From assembly GCA_023266215.1 (NCBI GenBank), contig JAHFRQ010000015.1:1-50820 (forward strand): DNA of 50,820 nt. Direction: 5' to 3'. The DNA is from Gammaproteobacteria bacterium (lineage in GTDB: Bacteria; Pseudomonadota; Gammaproteobacteria; Coxiellales; Coxiellaceae). The notes beneath the pieces were generated by a model, which saw only the letters and a list, made by a program, of their open reading frames with translations, made no database searches and was not told where the DNA came from. Shown here piece after piece: positions 25,282 through 35,218 of the stretch (positions are counted from its first letter, which is position 1; the number at the start of each line of letters is the position of its first letter). The translations under genes were made by a program, and so were the position numbers.

Positions 25282-26667
25282 TTATATTCCTGTTGTAATA
25301 AATTCTGAAAGTAATTTTGGCAACGCTTCGATTAAATAAAATGGAATTGAAAGTAATTGATAGGATACAGACTCGCCTGTATTAAGCGTCACTTGAATGG
25401 GAGTAATATTAAGTGCCCCGCTATAAATACGCACGGCAAATTTAAATCCTCTTTCATGCATAAAATAATGTAATGAACGCATACCGCCTACATTGCCGGC
25501 TTTTACTTCAACCGGGATAATTTTATCTTGAAATTGAATGACATAATCTATTTCTGCGTTACTCTGCCCTTCACGCTGCCAATAATATAAAGCGGGATCT
25601 TGATAAAATTGAAAGTTTTTCCGCAACCATTGTCCTGCTAGTTGTTCCGCTATTTCACCATTATTAGCCATGGTTAATGGTTTTATATAATCTGCCATGC
25701 TCATCATAGTGATATTAACCAAACCAACATCGCACAAAATCACTTTAAAATAGCGCTGCTTTGGTTTCGATCCCAATGGCACAGCATCTGCTGCAACCGC
25801 TTGTACCTTATGCACGACACGTGCCAATTCCAATAAAGACAAGGCTTGAGAAATAGTCTGGCTTTTTACATCCGGATTAATTTGCGTGTAGGTAAATTTT
25901 TTGCCAAGCATCCGCGGAATCGCCAACATCACTTCTCGCAAACGTTCTGGCGCAATTCTAGTTGGATATTTTGCAAAATCATTTTGATAGGCTGTTAACA
26001 AATCATGATGAATTTGGTTGACGCGCAAATAAGAATGCTCACTTGTCCAGCTTTGCACTGCTTCTGGCATACCGCCCACGATGCAATAATTTTCGACAGC
26101 CTGCATTAAGGTTTGGTGAATCGCATCTGGAACCTGATCATGCAACATTATTTTTTTTAAATATTGCATTAACATGATCTGCTGATCTGCTTGTAGGAAT
26201 TCAAAAAAAGAAAGCGGTTCCAGATAAAAAAATTGCACGCGTCCTACAGGCATGCTAAACGCGTGGTCGTGCAAAACAAAATCAAGCAATGAACCTGCCG
26301 CAATCACTGCAAGCTCCGGCAATAATTCATAAAACCATCTCAATTTTGCCAGCATTTCAGGCATGGCTTGTATCTCATCTAAAAACAACAAACAATCATT
26401 CGGTTTTGCTGGGGCCGGTAACAATGTTTCTAAACTAGACCAAATAGATTTGGGGTCATTGCTCTGAAACAAAGAGCACAGCTCTGGCCTAATTTCAAAA
26501 TTAATTTCGATTAATTGCTTGCTCTGTGAGCTTGCCAATTCGCGCACAAGCCATGTTTTTCCGGATTGTCTGACGCCACGCAGAACCAATGGCTTTCTGC
26601 CTATCTGAGACAACCATTCTGTTAATTCTAATAAAGCGTTTCTAATCAATATCTTATACTCCATCAA
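25282..26667 (-). CDS. AAA-type ATPase with C-terminal DUF4143 (PD-(D/E)XK-like) domain
   Basis: This 461-residue protein has a Walker A motif GVRQSGKT (residues 31-38) and a Walker B motif LLFLDEIQ near residue 95. The C-terminal domain carries AEIDYVIQ and PVEVKAG, the Asp...Glu-x-Lys pattern of a PD-(D/E)XK nuclease fold. This matches the widespread ATP-binding DUF4143 family, often found as mobile or defence-like accessory genes. The biological role is poorly known. It is inserted between purN (85 bp upstream) and purH (3 bp downstream) and probably shares their transcript. Nothing suggests a role in purine synthesis. A TAGTAACTTTTTGTGG region precedes it without a clear promoter. Confidence 0.85.
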   Translation of the reverse strand: MMEYKILIRNALLELTEWLSQIGRKPLVLRGVRQSGKTWLVRELASSQSKQLIEINFEIRPELCSLFQSNDPKSIWSSLETLLPAPAKPNDCLLFLDEIQAMPEMLAKLRWFYELLPELAVIAAGSLLDFVLHDHAFSMPVGRVQFFYLEPLSFFEFLQADQQIMLMQYLKKIMLHDQVPDAIHQTLMQAVENYCIVGGMPEAVQSWTSEHSYLRVNQIHHDLLTAYQNDFAKYPTRIAPERLREVMLAIPRMLGKKFTYTQINPDVKSQTISQALSLLELARVVHKVQAVAADAVPLGSKPKQRYFKVILCDVGLVNITMMSMADYIKPLTMANNGEIAEQLAGQWLRKNFQFYQDPALYYWQREGQSNAEIDYVIQFQDKIIPVEVKAGNVGGMRSLHYFMHERGFKFAVRIYSGALNITPIQVTLNTGESVSYQLLSIPFYLIEALPKLLSEFITTGI

Positions 26668-26751
26668 CTTATTTTTATCAATTTATCTCGACATTTTTGT
26701 GGTCATAAAAGTACTATCAATAGTAACTTTTTGTGGGCATAAATGGAATAG

Positions 26752-27303
26752 TTAAGCAGATAAAATCTGGATTGATTCGACCAGCGCCTCAACCTCTAGC
26801 TTTTGCACACGCTCTTTTAGGCTTTCTGCCGTGTCATTTGCAAAAACAGCGCACGATTTTTGAATAATTATTTTTCCTGCATCAACCTTATCAATGACAA
26901 AATGCACTGTGCAGCCCGACTCTCTTTCGGCGTGATCCAAAACAGCTTGATGTACTGCTAAATTCATTAAGCCCGCATGTTTTGGCAATAAAGATGGATG
27001 CACATTGATAATTTTATTTTTCCATGTTGAAACAAAGTCGCTGCTTAAAATTTTCATAAATCCCATTAAAACCAATAAATCTGTTTTATTATTTTTTAAA
27101 TGCTGATCTAAATTTTTTTCAAAATTCGTTTGTTCTATATAAATGGCAGGTAAATGTAATTTTTTTGCTTTTTCTAAAATGCCGGCGTTAGATTTATTGC
27201 TAATCACACTCACAATTTTAACAGTAGAATTAAGCAAACCTTCGTGCAAGCCCTCTAAATTACTGCCGCGCGTTGATCCTAAAATACTAATATTAAAACT
27301 CAT
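26752..27303 (-). CDS. purN: Phosphoribosylglycinamide formyltransferase, folate-dependent
   Basis: PurN transfers a formyl group from 10-formyltetrahydrofolate to GAR, the third step of purine synthesis. The 183-residue product shows ILGSTRGSNLEGL (phosphate-binding start), the catalytic Asn and His in INVHPSLLP, SGCTVHFV, and the catalytic Asp in DKVDAGKII. It is slightly shorter than the Escherichia coli enzyme (212 residues). The start overlaps purD by 11 bp, so it is translationally coupled. A clear gap of 84 bp follows before the inserted ATPase gene. Confidence 0.94.
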   Translation of the reverse strand: MSFNISILGSTRGSNLEGLHEGLLNSTVKIVSVISNKSNAGILEKAKKLHLPAIYIEQTNFEKNLDQHLKNNKTDLLVLMGFMKILSSDFVSTWKNKIINVHPSLLPKHAGLMNLAVHQAVLDHAERESGCTVHFVIDKVDAGKIIIQKSCAVFANDTAESLKERVQKLEVEALVESIQILSA

Positions 27304-28591
27304 CGGTCATACTCACATAATGATTAATTAATTTTTCTGTTCCAATATCGTGCCGATGAAAAACAGGGCCAAGAATTTGTTGAGCATAGTTTTCTGCTAT
27401 TTTTTCAGCCTCAAATAAATTATCTGCTTTTCCGAGCACGGCAATCGCGCGAGAACCTGTCATTACTAATGTATTATTTATATTTTTCACCGCGGCAAAA
27501 TAATAATGCGCACTATTTTTTTGATCAACATTAATTTCAGCTTCAATAGATTTTTCAGGATAGCCATTGGGTACAATATATTTCACCACAGTAGCTTTTT
27601 GCTCACAGATTAACTTAATATCAGATAATTTTTGTTCATGTGCTTTCACGCATAATTCAACAAAATCTGTTTTTAAAAGAGATAATAAATTAATTGCCTC
27701 AGGATCACCCAATCGCGCATTAAATTCAATGACTTTAACACCTGATCGAGTCAACATAAATCCACCGTAAATAAATCCAATATAATCTTCACCTGTTTTT
27801 TGTTTCAATGCTTTAATAATATCAGTATTAATATTTTCAGCTGTCTTAACATGACTTAAAGATAAAAATGGCAGCAAATGATTGTCGCAAGTATAACTTC
27901 CCATGCCGCCGGTGTTGGGTCCTAAATCATTTTCATAAGCACGCTTGTGATCTTGCACGGGTGGAAAATGCAGTGTTATGTTTCCATCGGTAAAACTAAT
28001 TAATGAAAATTCAGGGCCGATTAATTTTTCTTCAATGACAAAAGCATGCTGAATTTCTTTGCAAAATTGCAGTGCATCAGTAATAGATTTTAAATGCTCG
28101 CCTGAAACTTTAACGCCTTTGCCGCCGCATAATCCATCATCTTTGATAACATAATGATTATTTAGGTGTGCAATATAATTGTTAATATCATCTTCGGTAT
28201 ATTTTTCGAACCTTTTATATTCTGGCGCGCCTGATATTTTATATTCCGCCATCAAATCACGCGCAAAGCCTTTGCTCGATTCAATTTGCGCTAATATTTT
28301 TGTAGGGCCGATGCATTTTATGTGCGCAGCATTTAAATCATCAACCAATCCATTAGCGAGCGGCGCTTCAGGACCGATAATCGCAAAAGTAATTTTATGG
28401 ATTTGCGCAAAATTGATTATAGCTGCGTGATTAATTAAATTAGCTTCTAAATATTGTTCACACAATAAATCAATGCCGGGATTTCGATTAGCGCCACAAT
28501 AAAAAAGCGCTGTTTTTTGCGGTGATTTTTTAATAGCACGCGCAATAGCATGTTCACGCGCGCCGTTGCCGATAAGTAATATATTAATCAT
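27293..28591 (-). CDS. purD: Phosphoribosylamine-glycine ligase
   Basis: PurD is the ATP-grasp enzyme that joins phosphoribosylamine and glycine. The start is placed at ATG 28591 (MINILLIGNGAREHA), with GGAAAG seven bases upstream. An in-frame ATG at 28618 would add nine residues ahead of the conserved N-terminus. Seen are GNGAREHAIA, IGPEAPLANGLVDDL, the ATP-grasp GGKGVKV loop, PVQDHKRAYENDLGPNTGGM and NARLGDPEAI. The length of 432 residues is normal. The start overlaps the purF stop by 8 bp, and the end overlaps purN. Confidence 0.94.
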   Translation of the reverse strand: MINILLIGNGAREHAIARAIKKSPQKTALFYCGANRNPGIDLLCEQYLEANLINHAAIINFAQIHKITFAIIGPEAPLANGLVDDLNAAHIKCIGPTKILAQIESSKGFARDLMAEYKISGAPEYKRFEKYTEDDINNYIAHLNNHYVIKDDGLCGGKGVKVSGEHLKSITDALQFCKEIQHAFVIEEKLIGPEFSLISFTDGNITLHFPPVQDHKRAYENDLGPNTGGMGSYTCDNHLLPFLSLSHVKTAENINTDIIKALKQKTGEDYIGFIYGGFMLTRSGVKVIEFNARLGDPEAINLLSLLKTDFVELCVKAHEQKLSDIKLICEQKATVVKYIVPNGYPEKSIEAEINVDQKNSAHYYFAAVKNINNTLVMTGSRAIAVLGKADNLFEAEKIAENYAQQILGPVFHRHDIGTEKLINHYVSMTDEF

Positions 28592-29996
28592 TAGGCTTTC
28601 CACACCTATATTTTCCATTCATACAGGCCATACAAGGTGATTTCATATTGGGTTTATTTTCAGTGACAGCGGACAGTAAATCTTTTTCTGTTTGATATAA
28701 CAGCACATCGACATCTAAATATTTTGTCAACGCCGCATGATCCATTTGATTAGCAATTAATTCCTCGGGCGTTGGAATGTCAATGCCATAATAACAAGGA
28801 TGTTTTATTTCAGGTGCCGTGCTTACCAAATACACTTGTTTTGCACCCATTTCTCGCACCATGCGCACTATTTCTTTGCTGGTTGTGCCGCGCACTATGC
28901 TGTCATCTAATAACAACACATTTTTATCATGAATTTCGCTATATTGTGGATTTAATTTATGACGCACCGAATATTTTCGCATTTGTTGATTTGGCATAAT
29001 AAAGGTTCTGCCAATAAATGGATTTTTATATAAACCCTCGCTGTAAGGCACATTGATTTCACGCGAAAAAGAAAGCGCTGCGGTGTTAGAAGTAAATGGC
29101 ACAGGAATAATGACATCGGGTGTCAAATGCGGGTATTTTATTTTCCAGGCTTTTGCTAGATTAATCCCTAAATTTAACCTTGCACGATACACACTCACTT
29201 CATCTAAAACAGCATCGGGACGCGCAAAATACACATATTCAAAAATGCAGGGATGAAATTCTTTTTGAAGTAGCTGCTTTCTAAATAAATTACCCTCTAA
29301 ATCAACATACACTAATTCGCCGGGTTTAATATCAGAAATCACTTTAAAACCCAGTGAAAAAAACGGCGTATTTTCAGATGCAATAATATAATCCGACTCA
29401 CCGCGTTTTCCCATGATAAGTGGTCGCACACCATGTGGATCACGAAAAGCAATCATGCCTTTATTTGCCAATGCACAAATGGTTGAATAAGAACCTTTAG
29501 CCGTTTCAAATATTTTTTCAACCGCATAACAGGCATGCTCAAAAAAATTATCATTCGGATTTTTGGTTTCAGATTCTTCTAAAAAAGCAGAAATCAAATG
29601 AATTAATGCTTCAGAGTCGCTTTTGGTATTTAAATGCCGTCGATATTTTGTATTCAATAATTTTTTTAATTCAATATAATTAATTAAATTACCGTTGTGT
29701 GCCATGGTCATGCCGTACGGAAAACCCAACCAAAATGGCTGTGCTTCAGCCAAAGAAGTGCTGTCGCCTGCTGTTGGATAACGCACATGCGCAATACCAA
29801 TGTGGCCCGTTAATGTTTCAAGATCAGTTTGCTCGAAAACTTCGCGCACCAGCCCTTTTCCGAGTTTCATATTTAATTTTTGATCGATCGTAATAATACC
29901 CGCAGCGCCTTGTCCGCGGTGTTGCAATTGAATCAGGCTGTCATATAATTCTAATGACACTGGCTTTTGACTGACTATTCCGACTATTCCGCACAT
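28584..29996 (-). CDS. purF: Amidophosphoribosyltransferase
   Basis: PurF makes phosphoribosylamine from PRPP and glutamine, the committed step of purine synthesis. The 470-residue product begins MCGIVGIVSQ, so the nucleophilic Cys is residue 2 and no propeptide is present. The glutaminase domain shows AHVRYPTAG and MAHNGNLIN. The PRPP site is VLLLDDSIVRGTTSKEIV. It ends with a cysteine-containing tail (SPCMACMNGKYRCGKP). These cysteines could bind an iron-sulfur cluster as in the Bacillus-type enzyme, which is a guess. It overlaps purC by 13 bp and purD by 8 bp. Confidence 0.95.
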   Translation of the reverse strand: MCGIVGIVSQKPVSLELYDSLIQLQHRGQGAAGIITIDQKLNMKLGKGLVREVFEQTDLETLTGHIGIAHVRYPTAGDSTSLAEAQPFWLGFPYGMTMAHNGNLINYIELKKLLNTKYRRHLNTKSDSEALIHLISAFLEESETKNPNDNFFEHACYAVEKIFETAKGSYSTICALANKGMIAFRDPHGVRPLIMGKRGESDYIIASENTPFFSLGFKVISDIKPGELVYVDLEGNLFRKQLLQKEFHPCIFEYVYFARPDAVLDEVSVYRARLNLGINLAKAWKIKYPHLTPDVIIPVPFTSNTAALSFSREINVPYSEGLYKNPFIGRTFIMPNQQMRKYSVRHKLNPQYSEIHDKNVLLLDDSIVRGTTSKEIVRMVREMGAKQVYLVSTAPEIKHPCYYGIDIPTPEELIANQMDHAALTKYLDVDVLLYQTEKDLLSAVTENKPNMKSPCMACMNGKYRCGKPND

Positions 29997-30790
29997 ATTA
30001 TTTTCTCGTATAAATACACATAGCGCCGTGACATTTCCTCAATTAATTCTGTTGGAATTGTTGGCAAAACTTTATCTTTATAGGGATCGCAATTTTTTTT
30101 ATACCACAATCTTAAAAATTCTTTATCGTAATGATCGTGCGTGTCTTTAAGCCAAAAACGACTGGAATCTGGCGTATGACATTCGTCAATTAGGCAAATT
30201 TGATTATGCTCATCTAAACCAAATTCATATTTAGTGTCCACTAAAATAAATCCTGCTTTTTTGGAAATCGCTGAACCCAATTGAAATAATCTTAAAGCAA
30301 TGTGATTTATTTTTTCCCATTGTTCTTTTGAAATATAATCAGTTATATTTTTAGTAGTCAACGGCTCGTCATGTTCAGTAGATTTACTTGTCGGTGTTAC
30401 GATGGGCTCTAATAATTGACTATTTTTCTCTAATTTATCGGGCAAAACCGTTTCAAAAAAAGTGCGCTCACCTTGTTCGTATAAAATCCAGGCGGATGTA
30501 TTAGTGGAACCAGTTAAATAGCCACGAACAATCACTTCGATCGGCAAAACACGACATTTTTTAACGCGCATTTTATTATTGCTGATTAATTCAATAAAAT
30601 GATTTGGCACAATTGATTTGGATTTCTCAAACCACCACGCTGATAATTGCGTTAGCACTTCGCCTTTTTTCGGCACATCACATAGATAACGATCAAAGCC
30701 ACTCATTCGATCAGTTGTTTCTATAATCAGCGTTTCACCTTCATCGTATAATTCACGCACTTTTCCAGAATAGATCGGTATGCTCGTCAT
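29984..30790 (-). CDS. purC: SAICAR synthase
   Basis: PurC condenses CAIR with aspartate using ATP. The 268 residues contain YSGKVRELYDEG, VIVRGYLTGSTNTSAW, the EPIVTPTSKSTEHDEPL-type region, DTKYEFG and DECHTPDSSRFW, all signatures of the family. Its start overlaps the purQ stop by 4 bp (ATGA type), and its end overlaps purF by 13 bp. The length falls between the short bacterial (about 240) and yeast-type (about 300) forms. Confidence 0.94.
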   Translation of the reverse strand: MTSIPIYSGKVRELYDEGETLIIETTDRMSGFDRYLCDVPKKGEVLTQLSAWWFEKSKSIVPNHFIELISNNKMRVKKCRVLPIEVIVRGYLTGSTNTSAWILYEQGERTFFETVLPDKLEKNSQLLEPIVTPTSKSTEHDEPLTTKNITDYISKEQWEKINHIALRLFQLGSAISKKAGFILVDTKYEFGLDEHNQICLIDECHTPDSSRFWLKDTHDHYDKEFLRLWYKKNCDPYKDKVLPTIPTELIEEMSRRYVYLYEKIICAE

Positions 30791-31953
30791 GTGATTGTAA
30801 CCGCTGTTTGAGAGACAGGATTAAATAATAAATGTGAGTCAATTGCTTTAGTAATATTATCTGGACTGCCTGAAAGCTCCCAAACAATGCCTGTTTTTAA
30901 ATCCGATAGTGAGGCAGTATTTAATCTTTCTTTTTTTTGTGTGGCCAGCGTGTCGCCAAAATCAGTGACCAATAAAAATTGTGTGTTTTCTTTTTTAGGT
31001 AAATCTGACAGTACCGTTTCTTTTTGCGCATTCCATAATTCATAAGAATTTTCTATCGCCTTTAAATCTTTAGGATCTGCATTGGCGCCCCAGAATCGAT
31101 ATTTTTTAACGCCGACAGACAAACCCATTTGCTTTAAGGTCATTTCAACTGACACAGCTTCATTGTCAGTAATATTTAATTTGACAAAATAGTGCTTAGC
31201 AAATTTTTCTGTTTTTACTTCAGGTTTTTTAACAAATGTATTTTTTTGTGTGACCCATTGAAATTGATTTTTATTCTCGATTTTCTTTCTCATTTCATCA
31301 AAAACAAAATTTCCGTCCACTGTTCTTTCAGGATGTGGCATCATCGCGAGTACATTACCGCTAAAATTGCCGACGGCTGCTAAATTTTGATAGGCGTCAT
31401 TGGGATTTTCGCCAATATAATACCAACATTCGACATTGGACTTTTTAAGTTCGTCATACAAATCATCAGACATTAAAAAGCGTCCTTCTCCATGCGCCAC
31501 TGGCACATGCAACATCGGACTTTGATCAGATTGCATATCAATCCACGTGTTATAAAAACCCGTGCCAACGACTTTGTTGTCTTTTATTCTGCGATTATGT
31601 GCTAGCGCCATGACGGTTTGTAATTCACCTTGATCATTAACACAGCCGGGCACCAAACCACTTTCAACTAAAATTTGTGCGCCATTACAAATACCTAAAA
31701 TAGGCTTTCCCATTTTGGCTTCGTTAGTTAATGCTTTAATCATCGGGTCTTTTGATGCAATGACACCTGAGCGTGCGCGATCTTCAAATGAAAATCCGCC
31801 GACAATCACATATCCGTCACATTTTTTTAATTTTTCAAGGTCGTCAAACCAAAAAATATCAACGGGATTTAACTGAGCGCGAATTAAAGCAAGCTTTGTT
31901 TCACGCTCACAGTTCGATCCTGGAAATTGTATGACGCCGATTTGATAAGTCAC
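30787..31953 (-). CDS. purQ: FGAM synthase glutaminase subunit PurQ with C-terminal PurS-like extension
   Basis: The start is taken as GTG 31953, which overlaps the purM stop as GTGA and has a GTGAG ribosome-binding sequence. An upstream in-frame ATG (32004) would place 17 non-conserved residues before it. Residues 1-240 or so are the class I glutaminase: IGVIQFPGSNCERET, the nucleophilic Cys in GICNGAQIL, and the His-Glu pair in MMPHPERTVDG. About 135 extra residues follow. They contain YFVKLNI, TLKQMGLSV and, at the end, LKTGIVWELSG and HLLFNPVSQTAV, which match the PurS pattern (KYFEL, then LLANPVIE). PurS bridges PurQ and PurL in multi-subunit FGAM synthase. A fused, perhaps doubled, PurS is my reading. 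Confidence 0.88.
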   Translation of the reverse strand: MTYQIGVIQFPGSNCERETKLALIRAQLNPVDIFWFDDLEKLKKCDGYVIVGGFSFEDRARSGVIASKDPMIKALTNEAKMGKPILGICNGAQILVESGLVPGCVNDQGELQTVMALAHNRRIKDNKVVGTGFYNTWIDMQSDQSPMLHVPVAHGEGRFLMSDDLYDELKKSNVECWYYIGENPNDAYQNLAAVGNFSGNVLAMMPHPERTVDGNFVFDEMRKKIENKNQFQWVTQKNTFVKKPEVKTEKFAKHYFVKLNITDNEAVSVEMTLKQMGLSVGVKKYRFWGANADPKDLKAIENSYELWNAQKETVLSDLPKKENTQFLLVTDFGDTLATQKKERLNTASLSDLKTGIVWELSGSPDNITKAIDSHLLFNPVSQTAVTIT

Positions 31954-32990
31954 TTTATTAATCTCACGCAATGTCCACCCTTCACGACTTTGCCCACTTG
32001 GCATGCTGTCAAGTCAGGATAATTTTTTAAAATAATTTGTGCCGCCTTCCAATTTTGCTCATCCATCATCGCAATAAAACCCAAACCCATATTAAAAGTG
32101 TGATAAGCACTTTGCTCATCCAATTGGCCTAATTCGACGAGTAATTTAAATATTGGAGGGATTTTCCATGAATTTCTTTTGATTTCAACTGAATATTCTT
32201 TTGGTAATACTCGAGGAATATTATCCCAAATGCCGCCGCCCGTAATATGCGCCATGCCATGAATGTCTATTTTATTTTTTAATAAATCTAAAATTGGCTT
32301 GGTATAGTTTATATGTGGCGCTAATAGTACTTCTGATATTTTTTTCTCTAATGTGGGATGAACATCGTGAATAGAAAATCCACCGACTTCAAATAATAAT
32401 TTTCTTGCCAATGAAAAACCGTTCGTATGCAGCCCATTAGACGCAAAACCAATCACGCAATCATCTTCACATACGGTGTCGCCTGTAATCATTTTGCTTT
32501 CTTCAACAACACCCGTGACTATGCCTACAAAATCCCATTCGCCACGCAAATAGGTGTCAGGCATTTGCGCCATTTCGCCACCCACTAAGGCGACTGATTG
32601 CTCACGACACGCTTGCGCCAAACTTCCAATAATGCGTTCGATCACATCAGCATTTAAATGGGCGCTGGCAATATAATCTAAAATAGTCAGCGGCGTGGCA
32701 CCCATCACAACAATATCATTGGCGCAAGCGCTTAATAAATCATGTCCTAAAAATCGATAATCATTTGCCATGCGCGCAACAATTGTTTTTGTGCCAACGC
32801 CATCCATGCTTTGCACAAGAACGGGCGACTGATACATTGCATTAATTTCTTTTAAGCTAAAGCCAGAGCCAAATCCGCCGACATTGGTTAATACCGATTT
32901 TGTTTTGGTACTGGCCACATGATTTTTAATTTTTTCAACAGCAACGGTGCCTTCTTTGATATTAACGCCTGCGTCTTGGTATGTGATCAT
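31950..32990 (-). CDS. purM: Phosphoribosylformylglycinamidine cyclo-ligase (AIR synthase)
   Basis: PurM closes the imidazole ring of FGAM to AIR using ATP. The 346-residue product shows YQDAGVNIKEG, SMDGVGTKTIVA, GHDLLSACANDIVVMGATPL, ALVGGEMAQMPD, FASNGLHTNGFSLAR and AHITGGGIWDNIPRV, all strongly conserved in the family. The start overlaps purL by 4 bp (ATGA), and the stop overlaps the purQ GTG start by 4 bp. Confidence 0.96.
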   Translation of the reverse strand: MITYQDAGVNIKEGTVAVEKIKNHVASTKTKSVLTNVGGFGSGFSLKEINAMYQSPVLVQSMDGVGTKTIVARMANDYRFLGHDLLSACANDIVVMGATPLTILDYIASAHLNADVIERIIGSLAQACREQSVALVGGEMAQMPDTYLRGEWDFVGIVTGVVEESKMITGDTVCEDDCVIGFASNGLHTNGFSLARKLLFEVGGFSIHDVHPTLEKKISEVLLAPHINYTKPILDLLKNKIDIHGMAHITGGGIWDNIPRVLPKEYSVEIKRNSWKIPPIFKLLVELGQLDEQSAYHTFNMGLGFIAMMDEQNWKAAQIILKNYPDLTACQVGKVVKGGHCVRLIK

Positions 32991-35218
32991 GATTTTTTCC
33001 GCACTTTTCCAATAATATAATAATCCAACCCACTTTCTTTCAATTCTGTTTCAACGCTTAATAAATTCGGTTTAGCAACTTCAATAATCCAGCCTGGCAT
33101 TTCATTAAACCAAAAATGTGTTTGGTAATGTTGAGATAAATCGGCTTCATATTGCGAATTTTTTCCCATCCATTCAACTGCTGCAACAATGCCGCCATAT
33201 TCAATCGTTTTTGCAGCATGAATCCACTTTTTGTAATGCAGCTTTAAAAAAGTTTTAGCAAGATTTCGACACTCTATAAAATTGGGTCTTGGCAGATCAT
33301 CACTGTCTAATTTAAAGCAATAATCAAAAACACTGCCGCCCATATCATCTGTTCTTTTACCTAAACAAATTAAAATACTGCTGTCGGATTTTAAATTGGG
33401 TGTAATTATATTTTGAATATTATTTATTTTTCCCAAGCAGCTGATCATGGGGCTCGCTGGAATTGATTTTCCACTTTTGCTTTGATTATAAAGCGACACA
33501 TTGCCTGCAATAATCGGTAGTGGCACATCTTCATAATCCAATAAACCAATTTTTTCAGCGGCGTTTTTTAATCCGCGAATGCTCTCCACCAATTCCCACA
33601 TTTGCTCTCCATTTTCAGGGTTCCCAAAGCAAAGACAATCGGTGAGCGACCACGGTGTTGCACCCACCGCAATCACTTTTGCAACGGCATTAATAACCGC
33701 GTTAGCCGCCGTCCGATAAGGATCAATTTTTCCATAATAGGGATTGCAATCTACGCTTAAGGCAATACCAACAGACTGAATTTCGCTGGGATATTCTGCG
33801 CTATTAAAAGGCTGTAAAACACCGGCATCGGCCATGCCGCGCTCAATGATCGTTCTGCCTTGTACTTGTTTGTCGTATTGTTCATACACATGATTGTGGG
33901 ATTGGCACATGGGATGCGCCAATACTTTTTCTTTGGCTGTTTTAACATCTATTTTTATATTTTTAGTGTCACGAATTTTTTTCGCTGGCTTTTGAACCGC
34001 ACGATCGTATAAAATTCCTTTGGTAATATCTTCTGCTTTAGCATCAATTAATTTTTGATCGTGATAATAAACTACATATTGATTATCAGCGCGAATACTA
34101 CCGATCACACAAGCTTGCGCGCCTGCTGAAATGTTGGGTAATTGCCAAGTCGTATTGTAATGCTCCAAAATAAAATCAACTAAACGATCTGGCACAGCCC
34201 ATAAATAGCGCTCTTGTGTTTCAGCGCATAAAATCACGCTGGGATCGAGATTTTTAACGCTTACCGGCACATTTTCTAAATGCACTTCTGCGCCATAACC
34301 ACCGCTTTCTGCAATTTCAATGCTTGCGCACGCAATACCGCCCGCACCTAAATCTTTAAAGCCGACTTGATGAATACAATGTTTTGCTTGTAACTTTTTA
34401 AATAGATCCAAATTAGTTTTTAATAATAAACGGCCCAAAAAAGCATTAGGTTCTTGCACGGCGCCGCGATTATGATCAGCATCATTTTCATCTAAATCAA
34501 CAGAAGCAAAGCTCGCGCCACCAAAACCGCTGTTATCGGTGGGCTTTCCAACTAAAATTAATTTGTAACCCGCTGCATTTTCTGGCGCATGAGAATGAAT
34601 AATGTGATCTTCACGAACCAAACCCAAACTCACCGCGGTCACTAAACAATTTTCAGCAAAGCCATCGTGATAAAAGATATCGCCCGCAATATTCGGTACA
34701 CCAATGGCGTTGCCGTAGCTTGCAATACCACGCACGGCTTCATTGGCAATCCAATTATGACTCGCGAAACGCAGGCTATCGGCATTGGCAATTACCTCTG
34801 CGCCCATACACGATACATCGCGAATATTGCCGCCAATGCCCGTTGCAGCGCCTTCAAATGGTACGACTTGCGAAGGATGATTATGAGATTCATGGCTCAC
34901 GGCAACGCAATAACGATGACCTAATTTGTCATCGCACAACCAAACGATCCCCGCATCTTCTTTGGCACCCGAAACGACATTGGGTCCATCAGTACACAGT
35001 GTTTTTAAATATTGACGTGTGCTTTTGTAAGAGCAGTGTTCTGAACCTTGAATGCCCCATAAAATGCATTCCGCGAGCGTCGGTGGCCGCTTTAATAAGG
35101 CTTGAATTTTGAGTGCTTCATCTTGCGTTAGGGCTAAACGGTAATTTTGGATGATCGCTTGTCTATCATTTTCAGACATCGCTTGAAAATCAAAACATTT
35201 CACTTGGGGACCAGTCAT
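32987..35218 (-). CDS. purL: FGAM synthase large catalytic subunit, small-type PurL
   Basis: This 743-residue protein is the small-type PurL found in multi-subunit FGAM synthases, not the 1,300-residue single-chain enzyme common in gammaproteobacteria. Seen are EHCSYKSTRQYLK, SHESHNHPSQVVPFEGAATG, GGNIRDVSCMGA, the GVPNIAGDIFYH region, KDLGAGGIACAS, and the second half starting GVQ-like with VAVGATPWSLTDCL and AGNVSLYNQ. It needs PurQ and PurS partners, and the fused PurQ(S) is two genes downstream. It is the first gene of the operon. Upstream, TATAGT and TATACC hexamers lie near 35260 on the minus strand without a clear -35, and no PurR box is apparent. Confidence 0.95.
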   Translation of the reverse strand: MTGPQVKCFDFQAMSENDRQAIIQNYRLALTQDEALKIQALLKRPPTLAECILWGIQGSEHCSYKSTRQYLKTLCTDGPNVVSGAKEDAGIVWLCDDKLGHRYCVAVSHESHNHPSQVVPFEGAATGIGGNIRDVSCMGAEVIANADSLRFASHNWIANEAVRGIASYGNAIGVPNIAGDIFYHDGFAENCLVTAVSLGLVREDHIIHSHAPENAAGYKLILVGKPTDNSGFGGASFASVDLDENDADHNRGAVQEPNAFLGRLLLKTNLDLFKKLQAKHCIHQVGFKDLGAGGIACASIEIAESGGYGAEVHLENVPVSVKNLDPSVILCAETQERYLWAVPDRLVDFILEHYNTTWQLPNISAGAQACVIGSIRADNQYVVYYHDQKLIDAKAEDITKGILYDRAVQKPAKKIRDTKNIKIDVKTAKEKVLAHPMCQSHNHVYEQYDKQVQGRTIIERGMADAGVLQPFNSAEYPSEIQSVGIALSVDCNPYYGKIDPYRTAANAVINAVAKVIAVGATPWSLTDCLCFGNPENGEQMWELVESIRGLKNAAEKIGLLDYEDVPLPIIAGNVSLYNQSKSGKSIPASPMISCLGKINNIQNIITPNLKSDSSILICLGKRTDDMGGSVFDYCFKLDSDDLPRPNFIECRNLAKTFLKLHYKKWIHAAKTIEYGGIVAAVEWMGKNSQYEADLSQHYQTHFWFNEMPGWIIEVAKPNLLSVETELKESGLDYYIIGKVRKKS

